From Pseudoteredinibacter isoporae (lineage in GTDB: Bacteria > Pseudomonadota > Gammaproteobacteria > Pseudomonadales > Cellvibrionaceae): a stretch of DNA of 64,000 bases. Each line of letters starts with the position of its first letter. Within the stretch, counting starts at the first letter, position 1. Position numbers and translations under genes: made by a program. Location of the stretch: contig NZ_JAAONY010000003.1 in NCBI RefSeq assembly GCF_011602085.1, forward strand, positions 496,001 through 560,000, given 5' to 3'. Positions 55,551 to 64,000 of the stretch are shown here, piece by piece. The notes below the pieces were generated by a model. The model searched no databases, was not told the DNA's origin, and saw nothing but the letters and a program-made list of their open reading frames with translations.

Positions 55551-56647
55551 TAAATCACCACCAGTTCTGCTTTCAGAGCACCGGACTGTTTCAGGGCTTC
55601 CAGTATTGCCATCAAATCGCCTGGCGCAGCGCCCACGTTATTAACGGCGCGAACAATATCTTCCAGTGAGGGTCCAGGCGCAAATTTGAACATCGGATTG
55701 TCTTCTTCCTCGATAGACACCTGACTGTCAGGCACCACAGCCGTGGTCCCCGCCGCCAGACCATTGGGCTGACTGACTTCAACACTTTCCGATACCGTAA
55801 CAGTCAAGTTGCCATGGGTTACGGCAACCGGATCTACTTTCACATGTTTACCCACAACAATGGTGCCCGTACGGGAATTGATGATGACTTTGGCCGCCTC
55901 TTCACCTGGTGTAACCTCAAGGTTTTCCAGCATAGAGAGGTAACTAACACGCTGAGAAGGATTAATCGGTGCATCCACTTCTACCGACGTAGAATCCATA
56001 GGCCGTGCAACACCCGGCCCCAGGGTTGTATTGATGACATCGGCCACACGTTTTGCCGTAGTAAAATCTGAACGCTTCAAATGAAACACCAGTGGTTGAC
56101 CGCTGTTGAAATTACTGGGCACTTCACGCTCAACAATTGCCCCGCTGGGGATACGACCTGCAACCGGAACATTTACAGTAATGCGTGAACCATCGGCGCC
56201 TTCAGCACCAAAACCACCAACCACCAAATTACCCTGTGCCAGGGCGTAGATATTTCCATCCACACCTTTCAAAGGGGCCATCAATAAGCTGCCACCTCGC
56301 AGGCTATTGGCGTTACCCAATGAGGATACCGTGACATCAATAGTCTGGCCGGGTTTGGCAAAAGGCGGCAATTCGGCATGAATCGCTACGGCGGCAACAT
56401 TTTTCAAGGTCACACGCTCGCCTTCCGGTACGGTGACACCAAATTGTTTCATCATGCTGAGGAAAGACTGGGTGGTGAAAGGTGTCTGGTTGGTCTGGTC
56501 ACCGGTTCCATCCAAACCGACCACCAAGCCATAACCTACCAATTGGTTGCTGCGTACGCCCGCAACCGACGCCAAGTCCTTAATACGATCCGCTAATGAA
56601 AGCGGGCTAACAAGACTCAGCAACAATAAACAGCAAATGTGTTTCAT
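55550..56647 (-). CDS. flgI: FlgI, P-ring protein
   Basis: FlgI forms the periplasmic P ring around the rod. The start chosen is the ATG at 56647, which gives a clean signal peptide ([19 protein letters not shown], then [20 protein letters not shown]). An upstream ATG at 56680 would add 11 residues and overlap flgH. The mature protein has [20 protein letters not shown] and ends in [21 protein letters not shown], both family-typical. 365 residues, of normal size. Confidence 0.96.
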   Translation of the reverse strand: MKHICCLLLLSLVSPLSLADRIKDLASVAGVRSNQLVGYGLVVGLDGTGDQTNQTPFTTQSFLSMMKQFGVTVPEGERVTLKNVAAVAIHAELPPFAKPGQTIDVTVSSLGNANSLRGGSLLMAPLKGVDGNIYALAQGNLVVGGFGAEGADGSRITVNVPVAGRIPSGAIVEREVPSNFNSGQPLVFHLKRSDFTTAKRVADVINTTLGPGVARPMDSTSVEVDAPINPSQRVSYLSMLENLEVTPGEEAAKVIINSRTGTIVVGKHVKVDPVAVTHGNLTVTVSESVEVSQPNGLAAGTTAVVPDSQVSIEEEDNPMFKFAPGPSLEDIVRAVNNVGAAPGDLMAILEALKQSGALKAELVVI

Positions 56648-56667
56648 AAACTTGATACCTAAACCCA

Positions 56668-57381
56668 TCAGAACGGCCAATATTCACTGTTAAAGAATCG
56701 CGATAACCAACCCATTTTGGTGGAGTTCGCGACGACGCCCTGTCCACTGTAAGTGATTCGGGCATTGGCCAGTTTGGTGGAAGCGACCGTATTGTTCGGC
56801 GTAATGTCATCAGGGCGCAGTATGCCGCTGATACGGATGTACTCATCACCCTGGTTCAGGGTCATCCACTTTTCGCCGCGCACCAACAAATTTCCATTGC
56901 TTTGCACACCGGAAACCGTCACCGTAATACTGCCGCTCAAGCTGTTATTTTGTTCCGCATCACCGTTGCCACTAAAATTACGTTTGCCAACCAGGTCGGT
57001 TAACAAGCTCAAATTGGATGCTGAAATATTACTGCCCAGAATCGTGCCTACCCCACCCTGAGCTTCCTGGATATCAACGGTATTTTCCTTCTTGGTCACA
57101 ACACTGGAGGATTTTGTAGAGGTCGTTCTTTCCGAAAGAATGATTTCAATAATGTCACCGACACGATGGGCTTTACGATCGTTATACAAAGCCAAACCAG
57201 CGCCTTCGCGATACAAAGAACCTGCAGTCGGCGCCGGCAGCGGCGCAGGCACATCGTGTGCGGGCGCGAAAGCCGCTTCACCCGGTTGAACGGGCTGCTG
57301 AATAACGCAGGCGCTCAAACTGAAACTCGCCGCCATAATGGCGAAGCAGCGATTGATCATGTTCAGGTTTTTCTTATTCAT
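56668..57381 (-). CDS. flgH: FlgH, L-ring lipoprotein
   Basis: FlgH forms the outer-membrane L ring. The 237-residue protein has a lipoprotein signal with lipobox LSAC, the lipidated Cys at position 25. Conserved parts are [40 protein letters not shown] and [13 protein letters not shown]. It lies between flgG and flgI, 20 bases from the chosen flgI start. Confidence 0.96.
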   Translation of the reverse strand: MNKKNLNMINRCFAIMAASFSLSACVIQQPVQPGEAAFAPAHDVPAPLPAPTAGSLYREGAGLALYNDRKAHRVGDIIEIILSERTTSTKSSSVVTKKENTVDIQEAQGGVGTILGSNISASNLSLLTDLVGKRNFSGNGDAEQNNSLSGSITVTVSGVQSNGNLLVRGEKWMTLNQGDEYIRISGILRPDDITPNNTVASTKLANARITYSGQGVVANSTKMGWLSRFFNSEYWPF

Positions 57382-57402
57382 AACGCGATCCAGGCTCTGG
57401 GA

Positions 57403-58188
57403 TTAAATATTCTGAGAAACAAACTGCAGCATCTGATCTGCCGTGGAAACCACCTTTGAATTCATTTCATAAACCCGTTGGGTGGTGATCATATTGACCA
57501 TCTCTTCCACGATGTCCACATTGGAGTTTTCCAAGCTTCCTTGTTGCAGAGAACCCATACCGTTCTGGCCGGGAATGGAATTAATCGGATCACCACTGGC
57601 TGCGGTTTGATAGAACATATTGCTGCCGATTGCCTGCAAACCCGCAGGGTTCACAAAATCCACCAGCTGAATGTTGCCCAACTGCTGGCCATTCACCTGA
57701 CCATCGGTATAAGCCGTGACAACACCATCTGTGCCGATTGTTACTCGATTGGTCCCCTGGGGGATGGTAATCGCCGGCTCAAGCAACAAGCCGTTAACAT
57801 CGGTAACCTGGCCATCGCGGTTCAAACTGAATTGTCCATTACGGGTGTAGGCAACATCACCATTCGGTTGAACAATCTGGAAAAAACCTCGGCCGTTAAT
57901 CGCAACATCCAGAGTCTGGTCCGTGACCTGCAAGCTGCCTTCAGTAAACTCCTTACTGGTACCCGCAACACGCACACCGGCACCCAATTGCAAACCCGAA
58001 GGTAACTGGGTGTCGACGGTAGACTGACCACCCGGCTGGCGCTGGATTTGGTACAGAAGATCTTCAAACACCGCCCGATCACGTTTAAAACCAATGGTTG
58101 ATGCATTCGACAAGTTATTGGAAATGGTGGTCAGCTGCTTATCTTGTGCGGCCAAACCGGTTTTACTGACATAAAGAGCTGCGTGCAT
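57403..58188 (-). CDS. flgG: FlgG, distal rod protein
   Basis: FlgG builds the distal rod that crosses the outer membrane. The 261 residues have the N-terminal rod motif (ALYVSKTGLAAQDKQLTTIS, NNLSNASTIGFKR), the D1 region DVAINGRGFFQIVQPNGDVA and the C-terminal helix (LENSNVDIVEEMVNMITTQR). The size is normal, in contrast to the enlarged hook and filament proteins. Confidence 0.97.
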   Translation of the reverse strand: MHAALYVSKTGLAAQDKQLTTISNNLSNASTIGFKRDRAVFEDLLYQIQRQPGGQSTVDTQLPSGLQLGAGVRVAGTSKEFTEGSLQVTDQTLDVAINGRGFFQIVQPNGDVAYTRNGQFSLNRDGQVTDVNGLLLEPAITIPQGTNRVTIGTDGVVTAYTDGQVNGQQLGNIQLVDFVNPAGLQAIGSNMFYQTAASGDPINSIPGQNGMGSLQQGSLENSNVDIVEEMVNMITTQRVYEMNSKVVSTADQMLQFVSQNI

Positions 58189-58234
58189 AATGTTACCTAT
58201 TCTTTTTCGCTGTTAAGCAAACCGTACAAGATGA

Positions 58235-58990
58235 TTAAGAGCTTTGGAGCAGTCGTGCAGACGCTTCCGAATTTTCTTTCACAGTGCGCATCATTTTGAC
58301 CTGCACTTCGTACTGGCGGGCCAGGCTGAGCAAATCCGTAAACTCTTCAACCGGGTTTACATTGCTGGCTTCGATATAACCCGACTGCAAACGAAGATTG
58401 ACATCCGCATCGCGAGTGGCGCCTTCCAAACCGCCCTCGCGCAAACGCACCAGACCGTCCTCAAACTTTTCCAAATCCTGATGATCAATACTCACCATTT
58501 TGATGCGATCGATCTGAACCGGTTGATCAACACCCTGCCCTAATAGCACGGCAGAGATGGTTCCGTCCGAAGCAATCTCGATCTTTTCCGCGGGCGGAAT
58601 CGCAATAAAACCGCCATCACCTAAAACCGGGTGCCCCGCACTGTTGCGTAAAATGCCATTGATATCGATGCTCAGGGCACCATCCCGGCTATAGGCCTCG
58701 GTACCATCGGGTGCACTGATCGCAAAAAAGCCTTCGCCATTCATGGCGATATCCAGCTCACGTCCGGTGTAATCGATAGGGCCAGGACGAAAATCGGTAC
58801 CGGGATTTTCCGTAAGTGAAAACACTCGGCTGGGATGCCCTTCGCCGTAGTAAACCGCCATGCTGCGAGCCTGGGTGAAGTCAGCGCGGAAACCCTGAGT
58901 ATTGGCATTAGCCAAGTTATTGGCGTGATTGCTCTGTGCCAACATATTGTTTTTGGCGCCGGTCATGGCGGTAAAAAGCGCTCTATCCAT
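58235..58990 (-). CDS. flgF: FlgF, proximal rod protein
   Basis: FlgF is a proximal rod protein. The 251 residues have typical ends (ALFTAMTGAKNNMLAQSNHA, NNLANANTQGFRADF; C-terminus NPVEEFTDLLSLARQYEVQ) and GEGFFAISAPDGTEAYSRDG. It is the first gene of flgFGHIJKL, with a sigma54 site about 104 bases upstream and a terminator separating it from flgE. Confidence 0.96.
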   Translation of the reverse strand: MDRALFTAMTGAKNNMLAQSNHANNLANANTQGFRADFTQARSMAVYYGEGHPSRVFSLTENPGTDFRPGPIDYTGRELDIAMNGEGFFAISAPDGTEAYSRDGALSIDINGILRNSAGHPVLGDGGFIAIPPAEKIEIASDGTISAVLLGQGVDQPVQIDRIKMVSIDHQDLEKFEDGLVRLREGGLEGATRDADVNLRLQSGYIEASNVNPVEEFTDLLSLARQYEVQVKMMRTVKENSEASARLLQSS

Positions 58991-59093
58991 TGCTATCTCT
59001 CTGCTGTGGCGGCAAATAAGCCCCTGAAAACATCATCGGGAAAGCGTCACTCAATCGACACTCTTGCCGCATTTACTCACGTACACGGATAAC

Positions 59094-59109
59094 TGCAAAT
59101 GGAATGCCA
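59094..59109 (-). promoter_or_regulatory. Sigma54 promoter of flgFGHIJKL
   Basis: On the minus strand this reads TGGCATTCCATTTGCA, with exact GG-N10-GC spacing. The first 15 bases equal the fliK promoter candidate. Predicted initiation near 59082 is about 92 bases before flgF. Confidence 0.65.
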
Positions 59110-59223
59110 GAACTGAAACAGAAAGGACCAACTAATGAAAACTACTTAAAATTCAATTAGATAGAGAGGAAAGGTAAGGTTTGAAAATACGATCGAATTC
59201 GCTTGAAATGCAACAGAGACCTT

Positions 59224-59266
59224 AAAAAGCAATGGCGGCAAAGCCCCTAGGCAATGCTTTGCCGCC
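59224..59266 (-). terminator. Terminator of flgBCDE
   Basis: GGCGGCAAAGC and GCTTTGCCGCC form an 11-bp stem with an 11-base loop, beginning 8 bases after the flgE stop. TTTTT follows a few bases later on the minus strand. It ends the flgBCDE unit. Confidence 0.8.
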
Positions 59267-59273
59267 ACTGTCA

Positions 59274-61727
59274 TTAGCGTAAATTGATGATGGTTTGAGT
59301 TACCTGGTTAGCCGTTTCAATGGTTTTGGCATTGGCCTGATAATTTCGCTGGGCAATGATCAGGTCCACCAGCTCCGTGGATAAATCCACATTGGAATCT
59401 TCCAGTGCCGATGCCGTTACCGAACCCAGGCCACCACTTTTGGGGGAAGAAATGCTCGGCACGCCAGAGTCAAAACTCTCAGCCCACATGGTGTTGCCCT
59501 GGGGCTGCAAACCTTGATTATTGGTAAAGTTGGCCAGAGCCACCTGCCCTAAAGCCTCGGATTCCTGGTTGCTGAAGCGCGCAAAGATAATGCCCTCTTC
59601 ACTGATGGTCAGACCGGTAAGACGTCCGGTGGCAAAACCATCCTGATCCACCGACTTCACCGTAAATTTGTCACCAAACTGGCTGGACTTACTCATATCA
59701 ATAGTGAAGTTTGATGTGGTCGATGGCTGGGGCACCGGCGCAACACCACCTTCCAATACGGGCAGAGGTTTCAAAGTGCCCAAAGGCTGACCCTGCGCAT
59801 CCAACGGTGTCCAGTTGGAAATCAACACATCGTCCGACAGAGCCGTGTTGAAGTCACCATTTTCCTTAAAGTGTAAATCAAACTCTGCACGGGTTGGTTC
59901 TTTGTTCTGCGGCGCTGGCAATGAGGTATCTGGATCGCCCACTTCTTTTCCATCGATGGTCACTACCATTTTCCAGTGGTTAGGCGAGCTGCCCGCTACT
60001 GCCGGATCGTACTTCTGCTTAATGAAGTACTGGTTCATAGTGTGCTCATTACCCAGACTGTCAAAGACTTTAACGGCCGTGGTGTGGTTATAACTCTTCG
60101 GGTCATTCGGATCGAAGGGGTTCAACACGACATCAGTAAAGCTGTTGGCGTTAAACGGCTGAAACAGACCCAAAGCCGGAGGATTCAGGTTATTCACTTC
60201 ATAACCATCTTCCAATTGAATGTCTATTTTGCCGCCTACCACAATGGCATTGCCACCGGCATTGGTTGCGGTTGCGATGGCCAGGCCACCGCCAGTATCA
60301 ATTTCCAAAATTTGCTCTGGTGCATCCGCGTTACCGATAATTTGCACGGCAGTCTCATCATCACCCCCGGTCAGGGCGAATTTCAAATCGTGACCAATAC
60401 TGGATTTGATCACCAGATCACCGCCAACAATTTCTGCGCTGATCCCGGACAAACTGGTATCGCTCAAATTATTAATCTGAGTCGCCAAACCGGCCAGGTC
60501 ATCGGCATCAAGAGCGACATCGTTCAACTCCAACACCATGTTATTACCGGGGTTGTTAAAGTTGGTTGCCGTAATTCTTGCTTCTGTTGACGCCTTGGCG
60601 GTAACCCCTGCCAACGCATTCAACTCGGACGAAGTGGCCGCAGCGGTCGCCCACTTGGTGCTGTTGTAGGTAATCGTGCTGCCGTCTGGCCCGACTACAT
60701 CAATAGACTGGGCGGGATAACCATTATTGACCGCGGGTGCACCGGAGTTATCCGTCGCTGGCAAGGTTGCCAGACCAATTTGGGTTTCATTACCGTTACC
60801 ATTGTCGATGGTAATCTGGGAAGGTTCACCATCGCGCAGTGCACGGAACTCGATATGGAAATCACCGCCGCCGTCATTCACCGCCACCGCTTGCACGTCA
60901 ATAGCTGTTTGCGGCAATGTCGGTGAAGAAATCTGCGCGTTAATCACGTTCACCAAAGTGCGCACATCGTTGTAGTTATCGACGTTCGCGGGTAAGCCCT
61001 GGGCCGTGCTCAAGTTAATACTCACCGTACCGTTATTGCCGGATTCAGCATTAGCCAAGGTAATATCGAAGGTAATATCATCCGTAGAAAAATCAAAGCC
61101 CGCTGCAGGAAAGGCAGTAGATGCACCATCCACCTGGGTTCGGGTCGGGTTTGCAATACCTACCTGGGTTACAGCAACAGAGTTACCATCGGTGGAGAAT
61201 TTTTTACCGATACGCTCCAGTACCTCTTCATTCGCATCGAGGTTTACACCGGATTCAACAGAGCTGGTTTGTTTGGGCTGTTGCAAACTGGCATCAATGG
61301 TGAGATCACTCAAAATACCGTTAGGCTTGCCGCTTTCATCAACGCCGAAACCCTGCAAACGCGCGCCGGAATTGGTGATCACATTCCCTTCGTTATCCAA
61401 ACCAAAGGTACCCGCACGCGTGTACAATTGCTCGCCCCCCTGATTGACCACGAAGAAGCCGTCACCACTGATCGCCATATCAAGTACATTCGAGGTGCTG
61501 TTAATGCTGCCCTGATTAAACTGCTGGGCGGCAGACTGCAAGCTCACACCGGAGCCCGGGCGGTTCAAAGCCGAACCAAATAATTGATTGGAATACACAT
61601 CGCCAAATTCGGCCCGGGAGTTTTTAAAACCCACCGTACTGGCGTTAGCAATATTATTACCGGTAATCGACAAGTCCGAGTTCGCTGCACGAATACCACT
61701 GAGACCAATATTGAATGACGATGACAT
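59274..61727 (-). CDS. flgE: FlgE, hook protein, enlarged
   Basis: FlgE forms the flexible hook. The ends are canonical (SSSFNIGLSGIRAANSDLSI, NNIANASTVGFKNSRAEF; C-terminus LEDSNVDLSTELVDLIIAQR, NYQANAKTIETANQVTQTII). The middle (about 140-600) is expanded with beta-rich, Asn/Thr/Ala-rich sequence that is less conserved. Length is 817 residues against about 402 in E. coli. It is the last gene of flgBCDE, 133 bases after flgD. Confidence 0.96.
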   Translation of the reverse strand: MSSSFNIGLSGIRAANSDLSITGNNIANASTVGFKNSRAEFGDVYSNQLFGSALNRPGSGVSLQSAAQQFNQGSINSTSNVLDMAISGDGFFVVNQGGEQLYTRAGTFGLDNEGNVITNSGARLQGFGVDESGKPNGILSDLTIDASLQQPKQTSSVESGVNLDANEEVLERIGKKFSTDGNSVAVTQVGIANPTRTQVDGASTAFPAAGFDFSTDDITFDITLANAESGNNGTVSINLSTAQGLPANVDNYNDVRTLVNVINAQISSPTLPQTAIDVQAVAVNDGGGDFHIEFRALRDGEPSQITIDNGNGNETQIGLATLPATDNSGAPAVNNGYPAQSIDVVGPDGSTITYNSTKWATAAATSSELNALAGVTAKASTEARITATNFNNPGNNMVLELNDVALDADDLAGLATQINNLSDTSLSGISAEIVGGDLVIKSSIGHDLKFALTGGDDETAVQIIGNADAPEQILEIDTGGGLAIATATNAGGNAIVVGGKIDIQLEDGYEVNNLNPPALGLFQPFNANSFTDVVLNPFDPNDPKSYNHTTAVKVFDSLGNEHTMNQYFIKQKYDPAVAGSSPNHWKMVVTIDGKEVGDPDTSLPAPQNKEPTRAEFDLHFKENGDFNTALSDDVLISNWTPLDAQGQPLGTLKPLPVLEGGVAPVPQPSTTSNFTIDMSKSSQFGDKFTVKSVDQDGFATGRLTGLTISEEGIIFARFSNQESEALGQVALANFTNNQGLQPQGNTMWAESFDSGVPSISSPKSGGLGSVTASALEDSNVDLSTELVDLIIAQRNYQANAKTIETANQVTQTIINLR

Positions 61728-61860
61728 AATACACTCCTGAAATTTCGCGAAACGGCCGCTTTAGCCGTCTCGCTCTGACAGAGGACAAACATTGCCGCTC
61801 TGATCCAAATTCTTTTTTAAACACGTTGTTGTGTAATCGGGTTTCAAAAAACGTGCCCGA

Positions 61861-62598
61861 TTACTGGTTTATTTGTTCAATTTGATCGAAATCGACCGAG
61901 CCCATTCCTTTCAAATTTAAAGTCAGTTTATTGTCGGCACCCATGGTTACGCTGCTGACCTGAGCACTCAGAGAGGTATCAAATTGCTCACTGCCATCAC
62001 CACTGGTGCCGTTCACACGGAAGGTATACTCACCCGGTGGAACACTCTCGTTACTGGACTGCCAATCTAGCAACTGACCGTTAAGTTCAAGCTGTTTGCC
62101 GTCCCAGCGGAAGTTATGGTCTCCCGCCGGCAGGCTACCCAACGGAATCTGGTCTACTACGGCACCGGATGGATTAGAAATGGTTAGATGGACTTCACTG
62201 GCAGCGGTCTGCATCTTGGCAACACCCGACACCACGCCGTTGGCTGGTAACTGAGTTTGCGACGCTGGTACGGTTACCGATCGACCCACGAGTGACGATG
62301 CCTGCAAGGCTTGATTGGATTGGAAGCTGGTCGCAAAACTGTCAAAGCGATTGTTCAAATTATCCAGAGATTCCACGCTACTGAACTGCGCTAGCTGAGC
62401 CACAAATTCGCCATTTTCCGTCGGGTTCAACGGACTTTGGTTTTTTAACTGCGCAACCATCAATTCCAAGAACGCATCCTTCCCTAATTCATTATTAGGT
62501 TCCGCTGCACCCGTACTTTGCGTCGTTTGGGAAGTGTTCCCAATCACCAGATTCTTTAAGTAGGGATTGTCCTGGATGCTGTTGTTTACCGTACTCAT
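61861..62598 (-). CDS. flgD: FlgD, hook cap protein
   Basis: FlgD caps the growing hook during assembly. The 245 residues start with an unstructured N-terminus, then the conserved LGKDAFLELMVAQLKNQSPL, NPTENGEFVAQLAQFSSVES. A C-terminal FlgD Ig-like domain (about 110-225) includes LPAGDHNFRWDGKQ and VPPGEYTFRVNGTS. It follows flgC after 36 bases. Confidence 0.96.
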   Translation of the reverse strand: MSTVNNSIQDNPYLKNLVIGNTSQTTQSTGAAEPNNELGKDAFLELMVAQLKNQSPLNPTENGEFVAQLAQFSSVESLDNLNNRFDSFATSFQSNQALQASSLVGRSVTVPASQTQLPANGVVSGVAKMQTAASEVHLTISNPSGAVVDQIPLGSLPAGDHNFRWDGKQLELNGQLLDWQSSNESVPPGEYTFRVNGTSGDGSEQFDTSLSAQVSSVTMGADNKLTLNLKGMGSVDFDQIEQINQ

Positions 62599-62634
62599 GG
62601 TATTTTCCTGTGTCCAACTACGTTACAAATCCGC

Positions 62635-63075
62635 TTACTGACCGAGGGTCAGAACGCGTTGCACCATTTGTTTGGCCGAGTTCATGACTTCGACGTTGAC
62701 CTGGAAAGAACGTGAGGCCGAAATCATATTGCTCATCTCTTCCACCACATTGACGTTGGGGTAGTACACATAACCTTCTTCGTCGGATTCAGGGTGATGC
62801 GGCTCGTAGCGACGCTGTAACGGCGCATCACTTTCAACAACCCCCATCACCTGTACACCAGCCGCGGCGGGTAAACCGTCGTCCAGCGTATCGAAATCAA
62901 TGTTCATGGCATCGCGCTGCGCCGCTGCAAATACCGGGTGACGACCGCGATATACCTGATCAATGCTGGCGCTTGCCGATTGAGCATTAGCCAAGTTACT
63001 GGCGGTGGTGTTCAAACGAACACTCTGGGCATTCATGCCGGAACCGGAGATGTTAAATACATTATTCAGAGACAT
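62635..63075 (-). CDS. flgC: FlgC, proximal rod protein
   Basis: FlgC is a proximal rod protein of 146 residues. It has the N-terminal rod motif (VFNISGSGMNAQSVRLNTTA, SNLANAQSA), the conserved central segment YEPHHPESDEEGYVYYPNVN and the C-terminus VVEEMSNMISASRSFQVNVE. It starts 11 bases after the flgB stop. Confidence 0.97.
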   Translation of the reverse strand: MSLNNVFNISGSGMNAQSVRLNTTASNLANAQSASASIDQVYRGRHPVFAAAQRDAMNIDFDTLDDGLPAAAGVQVMGVVESDAPLQRRYEPHHPESDEEGYVYYPNVNVVEEMSNMISASRSFQVNVEVMNSAKQMVQRVLTLGQ

Positions 63076-63086
63076 GATTATTAATC

Positions 63087-63491
63087 CTATTCGCCGCGGA
63101 TGGCCGACATCAGGCCTTTAAATTTGCCATTGAGAAACGTGAAGCTGCTCTGGAATGCCAGGGAGTTTTCCATGTACTTTGCATGTTCCACATGCGCTTC
63201 CACCGTATTGCCATCCACCGAAGGCGCCAGTGGATTGCGATACATCAGTTCATCACTGGGGAACATGGTTGCGCCGCCGGAAACGTGTTTGTTATTGCTC
63301 ACGTTCATTTCCAGACCACGACTCTGACGCTGGTGGGCATTTTGGAGCATGTCCTGAAAATCCACATCGCGAGCTTTGTAATTCGGGGTATCGGCATTTG
63401 CCAGATTCTCCGCGATCACTTCGGCACGCTGAGCGCGAATGCGCAGTGCGGAATCGTGAATGCCTAATGCGTTTTGAAAGCTGATGGCCAC
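63087..63491 (-). CDS. flgB: FlgB, proximal rod protein
   Basis: FlgB is the first proximal rod protein of 134 residues. It has the N-terminal motif (LRIRAQRAEVIAENLANADT, PNYKARDVDF) and the C-terminal helix YMENSLAFQSSFTFLNGKFK. It is the first gene of flgBCDE, 63 bases from a sigma54 site and separated from cheR by a terminator. Confidence 0.97.
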   Translation of the reverse strand: MAISFQNALGIHDSALRIRAQRAEVIAENLANADTPNYKARDVDFQDMLQNAHQRQSRGLEMNVSNNKHVSGGATMFPSDELMYRNPLAPSVDGNTVEAHVEHAKYMENSLAFQSSFTFLNGKFKGLMSAIRGE

Positions 63492-63554
63492 CTGGGTCTC
63501 TCCTGCTTAGCGTTGCCCACCATTGGGCGTTGCTATTCATTTGCCAGTAAAGAT

Positions 63555-63570
63555 TGCAAGAGCTGGGCCA
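63555..63570 (-). promoter_or_regulatory. Sigma54 promoter of flgBCDE
   Basis: On the minus strand this reads TGGCCCAGCTCTTGCA, with GG-N10-GC spacing and TTGCA. Initiation near 63543 is about 52 bases upstream of flgB. Confidence 0.65.
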
Positions 63571-63660
63571 ACTACAGAAAATTTACATAAGGTATTGATT
63601 TTTATAGGAATTAAAGACTTTAGTACCCTGAGCAATACCTTGAAGAACACAGCAATGAGC

Positions 63661-63726
63661 GGAAAGAAAAGCAAAGCGGCAAGAGGTTTCCCCTGAGAAT
63701 CAGGGAGAGGCACAGTTGCTTGCCGC
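63661..63726 (-). terminator. Terminator of cheR
   Basis: A two-part stem: outer GCGGCAAG / CTTGCCGC (63676-63683 and 63119 of the following kilobase, that is 63719-63726) and inner CCCTGA / TCAGGG (63691-63696 and 63700-63705). A T-rich tail (TTTGCTTTTCTTTCC) follows on the minus strand. It lies just after the cheR stop. Confidence 0.7.
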
Positions 63727-63734
63727 TGGAGGAA

Positions 63735-64000
63735 TTAAGCCTTGAGATCTTTTGCGATGTAACAGATCCCGGGACGGCAGTTGATCATTTCATAGTAATC
63801 CTCAACCCCGGTGATACCCTCCGAAGCCCCCAGGAACAGAGTGCCTCCAGGATTCAGGCAGCTGTGAAAGCGTCGTAAAATATCCTGCTTCAGGGCCTGA
63901 TCAAAATAAATCAGCACATTGCGACAAAAGATAATGTCGAACTTACCCAAAGCTGTGTAACTGCTCATAAGGTTTAAGGTCTGGAAGCTTACACGTCGGC
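63735..64000 (-). CDS. cheR: CheR, chemotaxis protein methyltransferase (5' end outside window)
   Basis: This is the C-terminal 87 residues of the chemoreceptor methyltransferase, which adds methyl groups to receptor glutamates using SAM and opposes CheB. The frame is open to the right edge (visible start RRVSFQTLNL). The conserved FDIIFCRNVLIYFD and LNPGGTLFLGASEGI are diagnostic of CheR. The stop at 63735 is followed by a terminator, so cheR ends a separate unit upstream of flgB. Confidence 0.95.
   Translation of the reverse strand, partial: RRVSFQTLNLMSSYTALGKFDIIFCRNVLIYFDQALKQDILRRFHSCLNPGGTLFLGASEGITGVEDYYEMINCRPGICYIAKDLKA

Noticed and set aside
1-64000. CRISPR arrays, tRNA or rRNA genes, insertion sequences, prophage or integrase genes
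   Set aside because: None was seen; all large repeats lie inside flagellin, FliD, CheA and the surface-protein genes.

Overview
This window is one continuous polar-flagellum and chemotaxis locus from a gammaproteobacterium. Gene order and regulators (fleQ, fleSR, fliEFGHIJ, an Hpt gene, fliKLMNOPQR-flhB, flhA-flhF-fleN-fliA, cheYZAB, flgB-L) match the Pseudomonas/Cellvibrio type of single polar flagellum. I infer a Pseudomonas-related, probably marine bacterium; the species cannot be fixed from the sequence. No rRNA, tRNA, CRISPR array, insertion sequence or integrase was found.

Layout on the minus strand, in order of transcription from the right edge: the 3' end of cheR with its terminator; flgBCDE; flgFGHIJKL (these make rod, hook, L/P rings and hook-filament junction); then a flagellin block of fliC-flaG, a second fliC-flaG, and fliD; then fleQ, fleSR, fliEFGHIJ, hpt, fliK, fliLMNOPQR-flhB, flhA, flhF, fleN, fliA, and finally cheY-cheZ-cheA-cheB, where cheB runs off the left edge. 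Plus-strand exceptions are fliS-fliT and a TPR-methyltransferase gene (46.7-50.0 kb), and a 1314-residue Ig/beta-propeller surface protein (27.4-31.3 kb) set between fliE and fleR. A gene for an SMP-30/strictosidine-synthase-like beta-propeller sits between flhB and flhA.

Regulation can be read from promoter-like sequences. fleQ has a sigma70-like promoter and a palindrome in its leader. Sigma54 (-24/-12) sites with exact GG-N10-GC spacing precede fleS, fliE, fliK, flgB and flgF. Sigma28 (FliA) sites with exact TAAA-N15-GCCG-type spacing precede both flagellins, fliS and cheY, with a weaker candidate before the methyltransferase gene. This fits a four-tier cascade: FleQ, then FleSR and the export apparatus, then hook/rod, then filament and chemotaxis. 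All promoter calls are by eye.

The most unusual features are: (1) CheA has no recognisable P2 domain and carries instead three short motifs that resemble the CheY-binding ends of FliM and CheZ; (2) the extracellular axial proteins (hook 817, FlgK 1022, cap 1148, flagellins 841 and 841 residues) are all enlarged; (3) the two flagellins are nearly identical except for one divergent central block; (4) a TPR-methyltransferase sits beside fliST; and (5) two non-flagellar genes lie inside the locus.
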